Origin: Alloprevotella sp.
GTDB lineage: Bacteria; Bacteroidota; Bacteroidia; Bacteroidales; Bacteroidaceae
Assembly (NCBI GenBank): GCA_017478625.1
Contig: JAFVDF010000009.1
Span: forward strand, 62,001 to 126,000
Reading direction: 5' to 3'
DNA length: 64,000 bases
The first letter of the stretch is position 1, and the number at the start of each line of letters is the position of its first letter. Below the pieces are notes generated by a model, which had not been told where the DNA came from, did no database searches, and was given only the letters and a program-made list of their open reading frames with translations. The position numbers and the translations under genes were made by a program. This document shows positions 9,425 through 18,358 of this stretch, piece by piece.

Positions 9425-9915
9425 TGAAAAAAATTGGAATTATCTCCGACACCCACGCCTACTGGGATGACCGCTACGCAATCCACTTTTCGAATTGCGA
9501 CGAGATTTGGCACGCGGGCGACATAGGTTCAATGGAAATTGCTATGCGCTTACAAGAAATTGCCCTGCTCCGGGCGGTTCACGGCAATATTGACGGAGGA
9601 GATGTCAGGCGAATGTTTCCCGAAATCCTACGCTTCCGCTGTGAAGAAACAGAGGTATTGCTCAAACATATAGGAGGATATCCAGGCCACTACGACCCCT
9701 CAGTGCGACACAGGCTCGCCCTGACTCCCCCAGACCTTTTCGTTTGCGGTCATAGCCACATCTTGAAGGTTATGTATGACAAATCCATCAATTGCCTGCA
9801 CATAAACCCTGGCGCTGCAGGACTTCAGGGCTGGCAGAAGGTTCGCACACTCATACGCCTCAATGTAGATGGCAAAGAACTTAAAGATTTGGAAATAATA
9901 GAACTTACGCGCTGA
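9424..9915 (+). CDS. YfcE/MJ0936-type metallophosphoesterase
   Basis: 163 residues, a compact calcineurin-like phosphoesterase. Metal-binding motifs are in order: SDTH (8-11), HAGDIG (about 35-40), HGNIDG (about 58-63), GGYPGHYD, GHSH and INPGA near the end. The family hydrolyses phosphodiesters or phosphomonoesters with two bound metals; in E. coli YfcE works on artificial phosphodiesters and the natural substrate is unknown. Its start overlaps the stop of the kinase-like gene. It converges with menA 35 bases later and is probably the last gene of the gltX operon. Confidence 0.9.
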   Translation: MKKIGIISDTHAYWDDRYAIHFSNCDEIWHAGDIGSMEIAMRLQEIALLRAVHGNIDGGDVRRMFPEILRFRCEETEVLLKHIGGYPGHYDPSVRHRLALTPPDLFVCGHSHILKVMYDKSINCLHINPGAAGLQGWQKVRTLIRLNVDGKELKDLEIIELTR

Positions 9916-9950
9916 GTACAGGAACGTCCTATCCTCTTATCATATATAGC

Positions 9951-10844
9951 CTATAAGCAAAGGGATATCACTATCAGCAGACCGAAAAACAGCATATTGC
10001 GCGAAGTCATTCCGAGCACGCGATTCAAGGCTCTTCCCCGCGAAATACCCACCATCGTATGCCACGTAGATACGTGGGGAATCAAATAGAATAACGGTAA
10101 CCACAGAAGCGGGCGACATCCAAACAAGCCCGAACTTACTGCCAGCAGACAACCTGCCAATCCGACAACACCATATAATATAGCACCTCCACGCGAGCCC
10201 AGCACGACCACAAGCGTACGCTTGCCCGCAGCACGATCTGTATCGCGGTCGCGAAAATTATTGAGCACCAAGAGCGTATCAGTAACCAGTCCGACAGCTC
10301 CGCCGAGAAGCCACGCTACTCCAGTGAGGTGTCCCGCCTGGACATAATAGGTTCCAAGCACAGGAACGAACCCGAAGAAAATCAGAACCAGCACATCTCC
10401 CATTCCACAATAACTCAGCATCGTGGTATAAAGAAAGGCAAAAATTACACAGGCTCCTCCCACCCACAGAAGTTCCCATCCGCCGAAAGCAAGAAGTCCC
10501 AAGCCTGTTGCACCAGCCAAAACGAGCACAACACCTATGCCTGCGCGCATAGCCTTAGGCGATATCCATCCTTGAGCACAAGCCCGTTCTGGTCCTAAGC
10601 GTTCTGCGCCATCAGTACCCTTAAGAAAATCAAAAAGATCGTTGATAAAATTGGCAGCAACCTGCATCAACGTAGCAAAAAGGGCACACAAGACAGCGGC
10701 ACGGACATTCAGCACACCATCATAATAAGCCAGCGCCGTAGCCACTGCTACAGGAAGCAACGCACCCGACAATGTCTTAGGCCGACAGGCTAACAACCAG
10801 GCCTGAACAGAATTTCTCGCCACTACAGATTGCTTTTCGCTCAT
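9951..10844 (-). CDS. menA: 1,4-dihydroxy-2-naphthoate polyprenyltransferase MenA
   Basis: Inner-membrane UbiA-family prenyltransferase that joins a polyprenyl chain to DHNA to make demethylmenaquinone. 297 residues from the ATG at 10842-10844 (MSEKQSVVARN). Motifs visible are the early RPKTL segment, the first Asp-rich motif NFINDLFDFLKGTD, and the second NNFRDRDTD, with about eight hydrophobic helices around them. A longer frame starting at 10907 crosses the -7 box at 10875-10882 and is rejected. Divergent from mmdA. Menaquinone synthesis fits an anaerobe using fumarate reduction. Confidence 0.93.
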   Translation of the reverse strand: MSEKQSVVARNSVQAWLLACRPKTLSGALLPVAVATALAYYDGVLNVRAAVLCALFATLMQVAANFINDLFDFLKGTDGAERLGPERACAQGWISPKAMRAGIGVVLVLAGATGLGLLAFGGWELLWVGGACVIFAFLYTTMLSYCGMGDVLVLIFFGFVPVLGTYYVQAGHLTGVAWLLGGAVGLVTDTLLVLNNFRDRDTDRAAGKRTLVVVLGSRGGAILYGVVGLAGCLLAVSSGLFGCRPLLWLPLFYLIPHVSTWHTMVGISRGRALNRVLGMTSRNMLFFGLLIVISLCL

Positions 10845-10874
10845 ACTCTTATCAAACCATTTGGGATTTACCTG

Positions 10875-10882
10875 CAAAAGTA
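10875..10882 (-). promoter_or_regulatory. -7 box for menA
   Basis: Minus strand reads TACTTTTG, 30 bases before the menA ATG. It decides the start of menA in favour of 10844. Confidence 0.5.
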
Positions 10883-10947
10883 TGTAAAAACGCGCATTCT
10901 GAGCCACACTCCCTCCGCCTTAATCCACCGCATAATTCCACCGGCTG

Positions 10948-10979
10948 TTTGGATATTGTCGCATAATCATATATTTTTG
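10948..10979 (+). promoter_or_regulatory. Promoter of mmdA operon
   Basis: TTTG at 10948-10951, 20-base spacer, TATTTTTG at 10972-10979: a full Bacteroidota promoter. The mmdA ATG is at 11006. Confidence 0.75.
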
Positions 10980-11005
10980 CAACACGAAAATCAGATAGTT
11001 AAATC

Positions 11006-12559
11006 ATGAGTGAACAGACTAAAAAAATCAAACAACTCGTAGAACTTCGTGAAAAAGCCCGTCTGGGTGGCGGAGAAGTGGCTATAGAAAAACAGCACGC
11101 TAAGGGAAAAGCTACTGCGCGCGAACGTATCGCCCTGCTCCTTGATGCAGGTTCTTTCGAGGAACTGGATATGTTCAAACTCCATCGTTGCACAGACTTC
11201 GGCATGGAGCGAAAAAAATTCTTGGGTGATGGTGTCGTTGCAGGTACGGGTACTATCAACGGACGCATGGTTTGCGTTTTTGCACAGGACTTTACCGTAA
11301 ACGGTGGCTCCCTATCGCTCACGATGGCAGAAAAGATCTGCAAAGTAATGGACTTAGCCATGAAGACAGGATGTCCGTGCATTGGACTGAACGACAGTGG
11401 CGGTGCACGCATTCAAGAGGGTATTAACGCCCTGGCAGGCTTTGGCAACATCTTCCAACGCAACATTGAAGCCAGCGGAGTAATCCCTCAGATTTCCGGT
11501 ATATGTGGCCCGTGTGCCGGTGGGGCTGTCTATTCTCCTGCGCTTACCGACTTTGTAGTCATGCTAGAGGAGATCAGTTATATGTTCCTCACAGGTCCTA
11601 AGGTCGTAAAGACGGTGACGGGCGAGGACGTGACGCAAGAAGATTTAGGCGGTGCGCGCGTCCATTCTTCAGTATCTGGCGTCGCACACTTTACTGCAAA
11701 AACAGAAGAAGAGTTTGCTACACTCATACGCGAACTTCTGACCTATCTGCCGCAAAATAATCTCGAACGGACGCCTCGTGTAGAATGTACAGATCCTATT
11801 GATCGCAAAGAAGACCTCCTTAATGAGATTATCCCCGATAATCCCAATCAGGCCTACGATATGTATAAAGTCATCGGGGCTATTACGGACAACGGAGAGT
11901 TCTTGGAAGTGCAACGAAACTTCGCTCGAAATATCATCGTGGGCTTTGCACGTTTTAACGGGCAGGCAGTAGGTATCGTAGCCAACCAACCTACCGTTTA
12001 CGCCGGCGTACTTGATTCAAACGCCTCTAGGAAAGCCGCTCGGTTTGTCCGTTTCTGCGATTGCTTCAATATTCCTATCGTCTCATTGGTTGATGTTCCA
12101 GGATTCCTCCCTGGTACCGGACAAGAATACAACGCAGTAATTGACCACGGAGCCAAGCTTCTCTACGCTTATGGCGAGGCCGTAGTGCCAAAGGTTACTG
12201 TAACCCTCCGAAAGAGTTATGGTGGCAGCCACATCGTTATGGGTTGCAAGCAACTTAAAGCCGACCTTAACTACGCTTGGCCGTCGGCTGAAATCGCCGT
12301 AATGGGTGCCAGCGGTGCGGTAGCCATCCTTGACGGAAAAGCAGCTAAGGAACAAGCCGACCCGAAAGCGTTCTTGGCTGAAAAGGAGAAGGAATACAAC
12401 GATCTCTTTACCAATCCTTACAAAGCGGCCGAGTATGGCTACATTGATGACGTGATAGAACCGCGCAACACGCGTTTCCGCATCATTCGCGCCCTTGCAC
12501 AACTCGCCAACAAGCGCGAAACACGTCCTCAGAAGAAGCACGGAAACATCCCGACATAG
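11006..12559 (+). CDS. mmdA: Methylmalonyl-CoA decarboxylase/propionyl-CoA carboxylase, carboxyltransferase subunit
   Basis: 517 residues of the acyl-CoA carboxyltransferase family (PF01039). N-terminal KGKATARERIALLLD, the acyl-CoA pocket segment LNDSGGARIQEG and GPCAGGAVYSPALTDF, and the C-terminal biotin-site region (VDVPGFLPGTGQE, SYGGSHIVMGCKQL) are present. It moves a carboxyl group between (methyl)malonyl-CoA and carboxybiotin, in propionate formation or methylmalonyl-CoA handling downstream of succinate. The 105-residue gene follows after 24 bases and the biotin carrier after that. Whether the complex works as a sodium-pump decarboxylase or a carboxylase is open, because neither a membrane mmdB nor a biotin carboxylase gene lies in the cluster. 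Confidence 0.92.
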   Translation: MSEQTKKIKQLVELREKARLGGGEVAIEKQHAKGKATARERIALLLDAGSFEELDMFKLHRCTDFGMERKKFLGDGVVAGTGTINGRMVCVFAQDFTVNGGSLSLTMAEKICKVMDLAMKTGCPCIGLNDSGGARIQEGINALAGFGNIFQRNIEASGVIPQISGICGPCAGGAVYSPALTDFVVMLEEISYMFLTGPKVVKTVTGEDVTQEDLGGARVHSSVSGVAHFTAKTEEEFATLIRELLTYLPQNNLERTPRVECTDPIDRKEDLLNEIIPDNPNQAYDMYKVIGAITDNGEFLEVQRNFARNIIVGFARFNGQAVGIVANQPTVYAGVLDSNASRKAARFVRFCDCFNIPIVSLVDVPGFLPGTGQEYNAVIDHGAKLLYAYGEAVVPKVTVTLRKSYGGSHIVMGCKQLKADLNYAWPSAEIAVMGASGAVAILDGKAAKEQADPKAFLAEKEKEYNDLFTNPYKAAEYGYIDDVIEPRNTRFRIIRALAQLANKRETRPQKKHGNIPT

Positions 12560-12583
12560 CGCATCGGCTCAAAGAACAGACCT

Positions 12584-12901
12584 ATGAAAAAAATTGTCTA
12601 TCATATCAACGGTCAGGAAGTTGTCATCCGCTTGTCGGGCGCAGACGTTCGCGTGACGGAAGTTTCTGTTGACGGTAATGTTCCTGAAATCAACCCAGCC
12701 GATATGCCGGCCTATGTAGCCGCCACGGCTTTGGCGTTATTGGAATATGAGGTAGAAGAAGTACACGATACAGAAACCGACATTCTTACATTGGGCCACA
12801 AAAAATCTCCTTGGAGTAGCCCCGGAGAACTGATGTCCTCCCACCTTGAAGTATCTGATGCTCCTGCAAATGCCCAACTTCCTGTTGGCGAAGTAATCTA
12901 A
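12584..12901 (+). CDS. Small hypothetical protein of the mmd operon
   Basis: 105 residues, no signal peptide or transmembrane helix. The N-terminus (MKKIVYHINGQEVVIRL) has the same pattern as that of the biotin carrier next door (MKQYTYKINGAAYDVCI): a basic start, Y-x-ING, then a beta strand, with a further V-DG/VNG turn. The middle has a short helix-like segment rich in Ala and Leu (AYVAATALALLEYEVEEV) and the C-terminus is low in structure. An accessory subunit of the carboxyltransferase complex is plausible. A delta-type OadG/MmdD subunit is less likely because the usual N-terminal membrane anchor is missing. Confidence 0.8.
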   Translation: MKKIVYHINGQEVVIRLSGADVRVTEVSVDGNVPEINPADMPAYVAATALALLEYEVEEVHDTETDILTLGHKKSPWSSPGELMSSHLEVSDAPANAQLPVGEVI

Positions 12902-12920
12902 CCGTTATAAAATCCTTTCT

Positions 12921-13373
12921 ATGAAACAATATACTTATAAAATCAATGGGGCTGCTTACGATGTCTGCATCGACCATATCAAAGGACAGACAGCCCGTCT
13001 TACAGTCAACGGAATACCCTTTGAGGTAGAAATGCAAGGTGCTCAGCTTTCGGAAAACAACCTGCCCGAAGCCCCCGTAGCAGAGACATCTGCTCCTGCA
13101 CAAGCCTCCCCCGCACCTGTCGCACAGACTTCCAAGCCTGCACCCCAAGGCGCCGGAGAAGGAACTCCTGTGAAAGCACCACTCCCCGGTATTGTAACGA
13201 AGATTCTCGTAAGCGTAGGCCAAAAGGTAAAGCGCGGAGAGAACGTTCTCGTATTGGAAGCCATGAAAATGGAGAACAATATTGCCGCAGAGTCCGACGG
13301 AACGGTCAGTGGCATAGCTGTATCGGCTGGCGACAGCGTTTTGGAGGGGACTGTCCTTATCACTATTGCGTAA
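12921..13373 (+). CDS. mmdC: Biotin carboxyl carrier subunit
   Basis: 150 residues. Residues 1-45 form a small beta domain, 49-83 an Ala/Pro-rich flexible linker, and 84-150 a biotinyl/lipoyl domain with the biotinylation motif EAMKM; the acceptor lysine is Lys116. It carries carboxybiotin between the carboxyltransferase (mmdA) and a partner enzyme. It is 19 bases after the 105-residue gene and is followed within 30 bases by an intrinsic terminator, so it ends the operon. Confidence 0.93.
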   Translation: MKQYTYKINGAAYDVCIDHIKGQTARLTVNGIPFEVEMQGAQLSENNLPEAPVAETSAPAQASPAPVAQTSKPAPQGAGEGTPVKAPLPGIVTKILVSVGQKVKRGENVLVLEAMKMENNIAAESDGTVSGIAVSAGDSVLEGTVLITIA

Positions 13374-13399
13374 CGTATAATTGTTTTTTCGTATTACTT

Positions 13400-13445
13400 A
13401 GACGAACGGATTGGCATATCCTTGCCACCTGTTCGTCTTTTTGTT
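13400..13445 (+). terminator. Terminator after mmdC
   Basis: Inverted repeat AGACGAAC (13400-13407) and GTTCGTCT (13431-13438) followed by a T-rich run into 13445. Confidence 0.8.
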
Positions 13446-13506
13446 TTATATCTCAACCGAAACCTTTACCGATTTTTTTGCATCTTTGTAATCAGATACT
13501 TCGATT

Positions 13507-14898
13507 ATGAAAAAATACTTTTTCCTCCTTCTGCTGACGCTCCTGCTTATGCTGTCAGTTCCCATCTCCGCCCAAGAGCCTGACGGCTATGCCTTTCAAA
13601 ATAGTGAAACAAGCGGATACGTCGCCCCTACAGATACCGCCGTACGTGAGAAACTTGCGGCATGGCAAGACCTTAAGTTTGGTGTCTTGTTTCATTGGGG
13701 GCTCTACTCCATACCCGGAATTGTAGAAAGTTGGAGTATATGCTCCGAAGACGTAGAATGGATTAAGCGTCCCACGGGCCTAAGTTACGACGCCTACAAA
13801 CAGTGGTATTTCAATTTATATCAGCGCTTTAATCCTACGCAGTTCGATGCGTCGGCCTGGGCGAGCCTGATGCAGGAGAGCGGAACAAAGTATATGATTT
13901 TTACCACCAAGCACCACGATGGTTTCTGCCTTTTCGACTCGCGTCTGACCGATTTTTCCGTACGCTCCACCCCTTATGCCCAACAAGGGGATTATGATAT
14001 TGCCCGACAAGTCTTTGATGCGTTCCGCCAGAAGGGATTTATGGTGGGAGCCTACTTTTCTAAGCCCGACTGGCATTGTCCTTTCTATTGGAATCCGCAT
14101 TATGCCACCCCCAATCGCCGAGAAAACTATCGGCGAGAGCGTCATCCCGACTGGTGGAAGGCTTATGTTGATTTCGCCCACGGACAATTAGCCGAATTGC
14201 TCGATGGCTATGGCCCGTTTGATATTCTTTGGCTAGACGGCGGCTGGGTTACAGGTGAGGAGGTCAATATAGATCCGCTGCTGGATAAGGCGCGCGCTGA
14301 ACGCCATCCGGGTATGCTCGCCGTAGATCGTACTATTCGTGGAAAAAACGAGAATTATCTGACGCCCGAACGAGGTATCCCCTCCGAACAGCAACTTGTA
14401 CCATGGGAGAGCTGTATTCCGCTCAGCAACGATTGGGGATGGGTGCCGAATGCGCCTTATAAATCGGCACAGCAGGTAGTAAATTCGCTCATTGAGGTAG
14501 TAGCCAAAGGAGGCAGCCTGCTTCTCGGCGTAGGCCCTACGGCTGCAGGCGAAATAGAGGCTCCGTGCGCGGAACGTCTCCGTAAGGTCGGAGCGTGGCT
14601 GAAGCGTTACGGCGAAGCCATTTATGCCACTCGTTCGACGCCTATTTATCACGAAGGAAACCTTTGGTTTACAGCCTCAAAAGACGGACATACACGCTAC
14701 GCCCTCTATGCGTTGCCCGACGGCGATAATGTGCCAACCGAACTGGTTTGGCACGGCAATCTACCCCAAGGCTCTGTGCGCCTTCTTCCTAATGGGAAAC
14801 GCTTAAAAACGTCGGTAAACGGCGAAGAGGTACGCGTTACGCTACCCAAGAACCTGTCGGCCGAATCGTTTGCTCTGTCTTTTACCGTTAAGCCATGA
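13507..14898 (+). CDS. Secreted alpha-L-fucosidase, GH29
   Basis: 463 residues with an Ala/Leu-rich signal peptide (cleavage after about residue 22, ...PISAQ). The catalytic domain shows GH29 marks: KFGVLFHWGLYSIPG, TTKHHDGFCLFDS, and FDILWLDGGW, where Asp244 is the predicted nucleophile. A short C-terminal beta domain follows. It removes terminal alpha-L-fucose, as from mucin or host glycans; linkage specificity is not evident. It overlaps the GH3 gene by 4 bases (ATGA), so the two are translationally coupled and likely act on one substrate in the periplasm. Confidence 0.92.
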   Translation: MKKYFFLLLLTLLLMLSVPISAQEPDGYAFQNSETSGYVAPTDTAVREKLAAWQDLKFGVLFHWGLYSIPGIVESWSICSEDVEWIKRPTGLSYDAYKQWYFNLYQRFNPTQFDASAWASLMQESGTKYMIFTTKHHDGFCLFDSRLTDFSVRSTPYAQQGDYDIARQVFDAFRQKGFMVGAYFSKPDWHCPFYWNPHYATPNRRENYRRERHPDWWKAYVDFAHGQLAELLDGYGPFDILWLDGGWVTGEEVNIDPLLDKARAERHPGMLAVDRTIRGKNENYLTPERGIPSEQQLVPWESCIPLSNDWGWVPNAPYKSAQQVVNSLIEVVAKGGSLLLGVGPTAAGEIEAPCAERLRKVGAWLKRYGEAIYATRSTPIYHEGNLWFTASKDGHTRYALYALPDGDNVPTELVWHGNLPQGSVRLLPNGKRLKTSVNGEEVRVTLPKNLSAESFALSFTVKP

Positions 14899-17249
14899 TG
14901 AAATCTGTCCTCCGCCTGCTAGTCTGCACGCTCTTCCTCTTCGTAAACTCTCAAGCCATAGTTTCGCGTCCACGCTACAAGGACGCACGTCTTCCCGTCT
15001 CCGTGCGCGTAGCCGACTTACTAGACCGGATGACACTGGAAGAGAAACTTGGACAACTGCGCTGTCTGCCTGGCTGGGAGATGTATAGTCGCCACGGAGC
15101 AGAAGAGGTTGCGCCGACTGCATTGTTTTATGAGGCTGAAGCATCCCCCGCGCCCGTCGGCTCGTTCTGGGCGGTTCTCCGTGCAGACCCCTGGACAAAG
15201 AAAACGCTTGATAATGGGCTCAACCCACGCCTCGCAGCCCGTACGCTTAATGCCTTACAGCACCATGCCGTAGAACAGACCCGTCTGGGTATTCCCCTGC
15301 TTTTCCTGGAAGAATGTCCTCATGGGCACATGGCTATAGGTACTACGGTTTTCCCCACGGGTATTGCGCTGGCTTCCACTTGGGACGAATCGTTGCTTTG
15401 CAAGGTCGGAGCGGCTATCGGCAGGGAGGCGCGCGCGCAAGGAAGCGGGCTGGCCCTAGGTCCCGTACTTGACATTTCACGCGACCCACGTTGGTCGCGT
15501 GTGGAAGAGGCTTTTGGCGCCGACCCCGTGCTTGCAGGAACGCTGGGGAAGGCCTTTGTCAGCGGAATGGAACAGCATATCCCTTCCTGCCTCAAACATT
15601 TTGCAGCCTATGGTGTTCCCGTCGGCGGACACAACGGAGGCATGGCCCAAGTGGGCGAACGAATGTTGCGCTCCGAATTACTTCCTCCTTTCGAGCAGGC
15701 TGTAAAAGGAGGAGCGCATAGTCTGATGACGTCATACAACGCCATTGACGGTCTGCCCGCCTCTGCCGACAGCCACCTTCTCCGCGATATTCTCCGACAG
15801 GAGTGGGGTTTCGACGGATTGGTAGTGTCCGACCTTTATGCTTTAGACGGATTAGTGGGCACACACCGCTTGGCCCGTGATAAAAAAGGAGCCGCCCGAC
15901 TCGCACTACAAGCCGGTGTGGACCTTGACTTAGGGGGCAATGTTTTCGGACAGCCTTTGCACCAAGCCATACAGGAGAAAACGATTGACACAAGCCTGCT
16001 GGACTCCGCCGTAAGTCATGTTTTACGAATTAAGTTTGAGCTCGGGCTTTTTGAGAACCCCTACGTAGATGAAAGTATAGCCGCGCAGATTGTGGAGAGC
16101 CGGGAGCACCGCAACTTGGCTCGTCAAGCGGCGCGCGAGGGTATTGTACTGCTCAAAAACACAGGCCTGTTGCCCCTTTCCAAGCAACTGCGACGCATTG
16201 CCGTTATAGGCCCGAATGCCGATGCACCATATAATCAGCTGGGCGATTATACCGCCCCTCAATCCGACGCTTCTGTCGTCACACCGCTGGAAGGCATACG
16301 CCAGCTGGTGGGAGAAAACTGCAAGGTGGACTATGTGCGTGGCTGTGGAGTACGTGATACAGCCCACTGCGATATTGCGCGAGCCGTGGAGGTGGCTCGT
16401 CAGGCCGAAGTGGCTATAGTCGTGGTCGGAGGAAGCAGTGCGCGCGATTTCCGCACTAATTACGAAGAGACAGGGGCCGCCCGTACCGATGCGGCCGATA
16501 AGGAGGCCATAGCCGATATGGACTGTGGCGAAGGATTCGACCGCGCCACGCTCCGACTGCTCGGACAACAGGAAGCCTTGCTCCGTGCGGTTCTCGCCAC
16601 AGGTACGCCCACAGTAGTAGTGTATATAGAAGGACGCCCGTTGCTCAAAGATGTGGCCACGGACAAGGCCGATGCACTCCTGACGGCTTGGTATCCCGGC
16701 GCAGAAGGCGGTGCCGCACTGGCCGAAGTGCTTTTTGGCGAGTATAACCCGGCTGGAAGATTGCCGCTCGATATTCCGCGCAGCGAAGGCCAACTGCCTG
16801 TCCACTACGCGCAAGGATATGGCGCGCCGTACACTGATGCTCCATCTTCTCCGCAATATCCATTCGGCTACGGACTGAGTTATACCCAATTTGTGTACTC
16901 AGATATCTCCACCGAGGTCCTACCTGCCGATTCGGCCCTCGTTCGCGTCAGTTGCGAAGTGGCTAACACAGGCTCGCGCGACGGCGAAGAGGTCGTACAG
17001 CTCTATGTGCGCGACGAAGAAGCCTCGGTAGTTACGCCACGCCTGCAGTTGAAAAAATTTGTCCGACTGCCTCTTCGGGTCGGACAAAAGGAGCGCGTGG
17101 AGTTTACCCTGTCGCGCGAGGATTTAAGTCTGTTTAATCAGGCCTTGCAACGCGTCTTCGAACCCGGGAGATTCACTTTCTTCGTAGGCCCTTCCTCGGA
17201 CAATCTGCCACTACAGACTTCTGTGTTCGTAGGTGCGTCGGGCGAATAG
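14895..17249 (+). CDS. Secreted beta-glucosidase-like glycosidase, GH3
   Basis: 784 residues. A signal peptide is followed by the GH3 N-terminal barrel (about 30-370) with KHFAAYG and the nucleophile region GLVVSDLYALDG (Asp313 predicted), the C-terminal alpha/beta sandwich (NTGLLPL through EGRPLL), and a fibronectin-III-like tail (ANTGSRDGEEVVQLYVRD). The start may be either ATG of the doublet at 14895 or 14898. GH3 enzymes hydrolyse beta-linked glucose, xylose or GlcNAc; the substrate here is not certain. It overlaps the fucosidase and converges with the lipoprotein gene with only 2 bases between stops. Confidence 0.92.
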   Translation: MMKSVLRLLVCTLFLFVNSQAIVSRPRYKDARLPVSVRVADLLDRMTLEEKLGQLRCLPGWEMYSRHGAEEVAPTALFYEAEASPAPVGSFWAVLRADPWTKKTLDNGLNPRLAARTLNALQHHAVEQTRLGIPLLFLEECPHGHMAIGTTVFPTGIALASTWDESLLCKVGAAIGREARAQGSGLALGPVLDISRDPRWSRVEEAFGADPVLAGTLGKAFVSGMEQHIPSCLKHFAAYGVPVGGHNGGMAQVGERMLRSELLPPFEQAVKGGAHSLMTSYNAIDGLPASADSHLLRDILRQEWGFDGLVVSDLYALDGLVGTHRLARDKKGAARLALQAGVDLDLGGNVFGQPLHQAIQEKTIDTSLLDSAVSHVLRIKFELGLFENPYVDESIAAQIVESREHRNLARQAAREGIVLLKNTGLLPLSKQLRRIAVIGPNADAPYNQLGDYTAPQSDASVVTPLEGIRQLVGENCKVDYVRGCGVRDTAHCDIARAVEVARQAEVAIVVVGGSSARDFRTNYEETGAARTDAADKEAIADMDCGEGFDRATLRLLGQQEALLRAVLATGTPTVVVYIEGRPLLKDVATDKADALLTAWYPGAEGGAALAEVLFGEYNPAGRLPLDIPRSEGQLPVHYAQGYGAPYTDAPSSPQYPFGYGLSYTQFVYSDISTEVLPADSALVRVSCEVANTGSRDGEEVVQLYVRDEEASVVTPRLQLKKFVRLPLRVGQKERVEFTLSREDLSLFNQALQRVFEPGRFTFFVGPSSDNLPLQTSVFVGASGE

Positions 17250-17251
17250 AT

Positions 17252-17689
17252 TTAATCTTCCCAGACGCCTGGCTCATAATTGGTTTCCTGATCATCCCAA
17301 TCCTCCTGAGCGTCAAAATAGCCTTCTGAGTATTTTCCGTTAGTACCATCGTCGGCATCATAATCGCCGTTCCACGCATCTTCCTGCCCTTGTTCGTAGC
17401 CACGGTCGTAGTTGTCCGGCTCATAATGGCGCGACGAAGACTTTCCCCAGTAGAAACCAGCAGATTCTTTGCGTGAACGGGCAGAAGATTCTGAGGGAGC
17501 GGTGTCATAAGACTCCACGTGGAGCGTATCTACCTTCTGCGTCGCTTCCTCTTTGAAGTCAATAGGCTCGTCCGAGATATTTTCTCCCCACCTTGGGGAA
17601 TGGTACGACGGCTCCTTCTTGCAGGCCGACGCACACAGTAGCGTCAGTAGCAGGCATAAAGGAGCAACGGATCTCCACAGACTTTTCAT
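17252..17689 (-). CDS. Hypothetical lipoprotein with acidic, Tyr/Asp-rich tail
   Basis: 145 residues. A lipoprotein signal peptide ends in the lipobox LCASAC, with Cys23 as the predicted lipidated residue. The mature part is polar. The C-terminal half has two related segments, GYEQGQEDAWNGDYD and EGYFDAQEDW, suggesting an internal duplication. No known domain is recognised. It lies 11 bases downstream of the superoxide dismutase gene and is probably on the same transcript. Confidence 0.75.
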   Translation of the reverse strand: MKSLWRSVAPLCLLLTLLCASACKKEPSYHSPRWGENISDEPIDFKEEATQKVDTLHVESYDTAPSESSARSRKESAGFYWGKSSSRHYEPDNYDRGYEQGQEDAWNGDYDADDGTNGKYSEGYFDAQEDWDDQETNYEPGVWED

Positions 17690-17700
17690 AGCGTGCGATA

Positions 17701-18288
17701 TTAAAACAGATTCGTATTAAGGCGATTTTCTACCTTTTCCCAGTCTATCAGCCCCCAAACCTGCTCTACGTAGTCGGCGCGACGGTTGCGATAGTCAATA
17801 TAATAGGCATGTTCCCATACGTCAATGGTAAGCAGAGGGGTAACTCCCTCGCGCAACATAGTATCTGCATTGCTCGTAGAGAGCACCTTAAGCCTACCGT
17901 CTGCATCCTTTATGAGCCAGGCCCAGCCCGAGCCGAAATGTCCGGTGGCCACAGCAGTTAGTTGTTGTTTAAAGGCTTCAACCGAACCGAAATCACGTTG
18001 AATGAGCGCGTGCAACCCTGTCCCGACAGGTTTAGATAGGGGTGTCAAGGTATCGAAGAAGAAAATATGATTCCAAGCCTGTGCCGCATTGTTGAAAAGT
18101 GGCCCCGATGAGCTCTTGACAATATCTTCCAACGATTTTTCTTCGAAGTCTGTGCCTGCCACAAGTCGGTTCAGATTATCCAGATAGGTCTGCAGATGTT
18201 TCCCATAATGGTACTGTAAGGTTTCAGCACTCATGGCGGGGGCTAAAGCCTCGAGTGCGTAGGGAAGTTCGGGTAAGAGGTGTTTCAT
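17701..18288 (-). CDS. sodB: Superoxide dismutase (Fe/Mn type)
   Basis: 195 residues, standard length. The four metal ligands are His27, His74, Asp156 and His160 (the last two in DVWEHAYYIDY). It converts superoxide to oxygen and hydrogen peroxide in the cytoplasm; Bacteroidales enzymes of this family are often able to use Fe or Mn, so the metal is not assigned. It has its own strong promoter (18328-18358) and is followed by the small lipoprotein gene. Confidence 0.95.
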   Translation of the reverse strand: MKHLLPELPYALEALAPAMSAETLQYHYGKHLQTYLDNLNRLVAGTDFEEKSLEDIVKSSSGPLFNNAAQAWNHIFFFDTLTPLSKPVGTGLHALIQRDFGSVEAFKQQLTAVATGHFGSGWAWLIKDADGRLKVLSTSNADTMLREGVTPLLTIDVWEHAYYIDYRNRRADYVEQVWGLIDWEKVENRLNTNLF

Positions 18289-18327
18289 AGTATGGTACGA
18301 ATTTTCCGAATGAGTTTCTATTCATAG

Positions 18328-18358
18328 CGAAAGTAGTCGTTTAGATGCGACATACAAA
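18328..18358 (-). promoter_or_regulatory. Promoter of sodB
   Basis: On the minus strand TTTG (18355-18358), 19-base spacer, TACTTTCG (18328-18335). The sodB ATG is 40 bases downstream. Confidence 0.7.
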
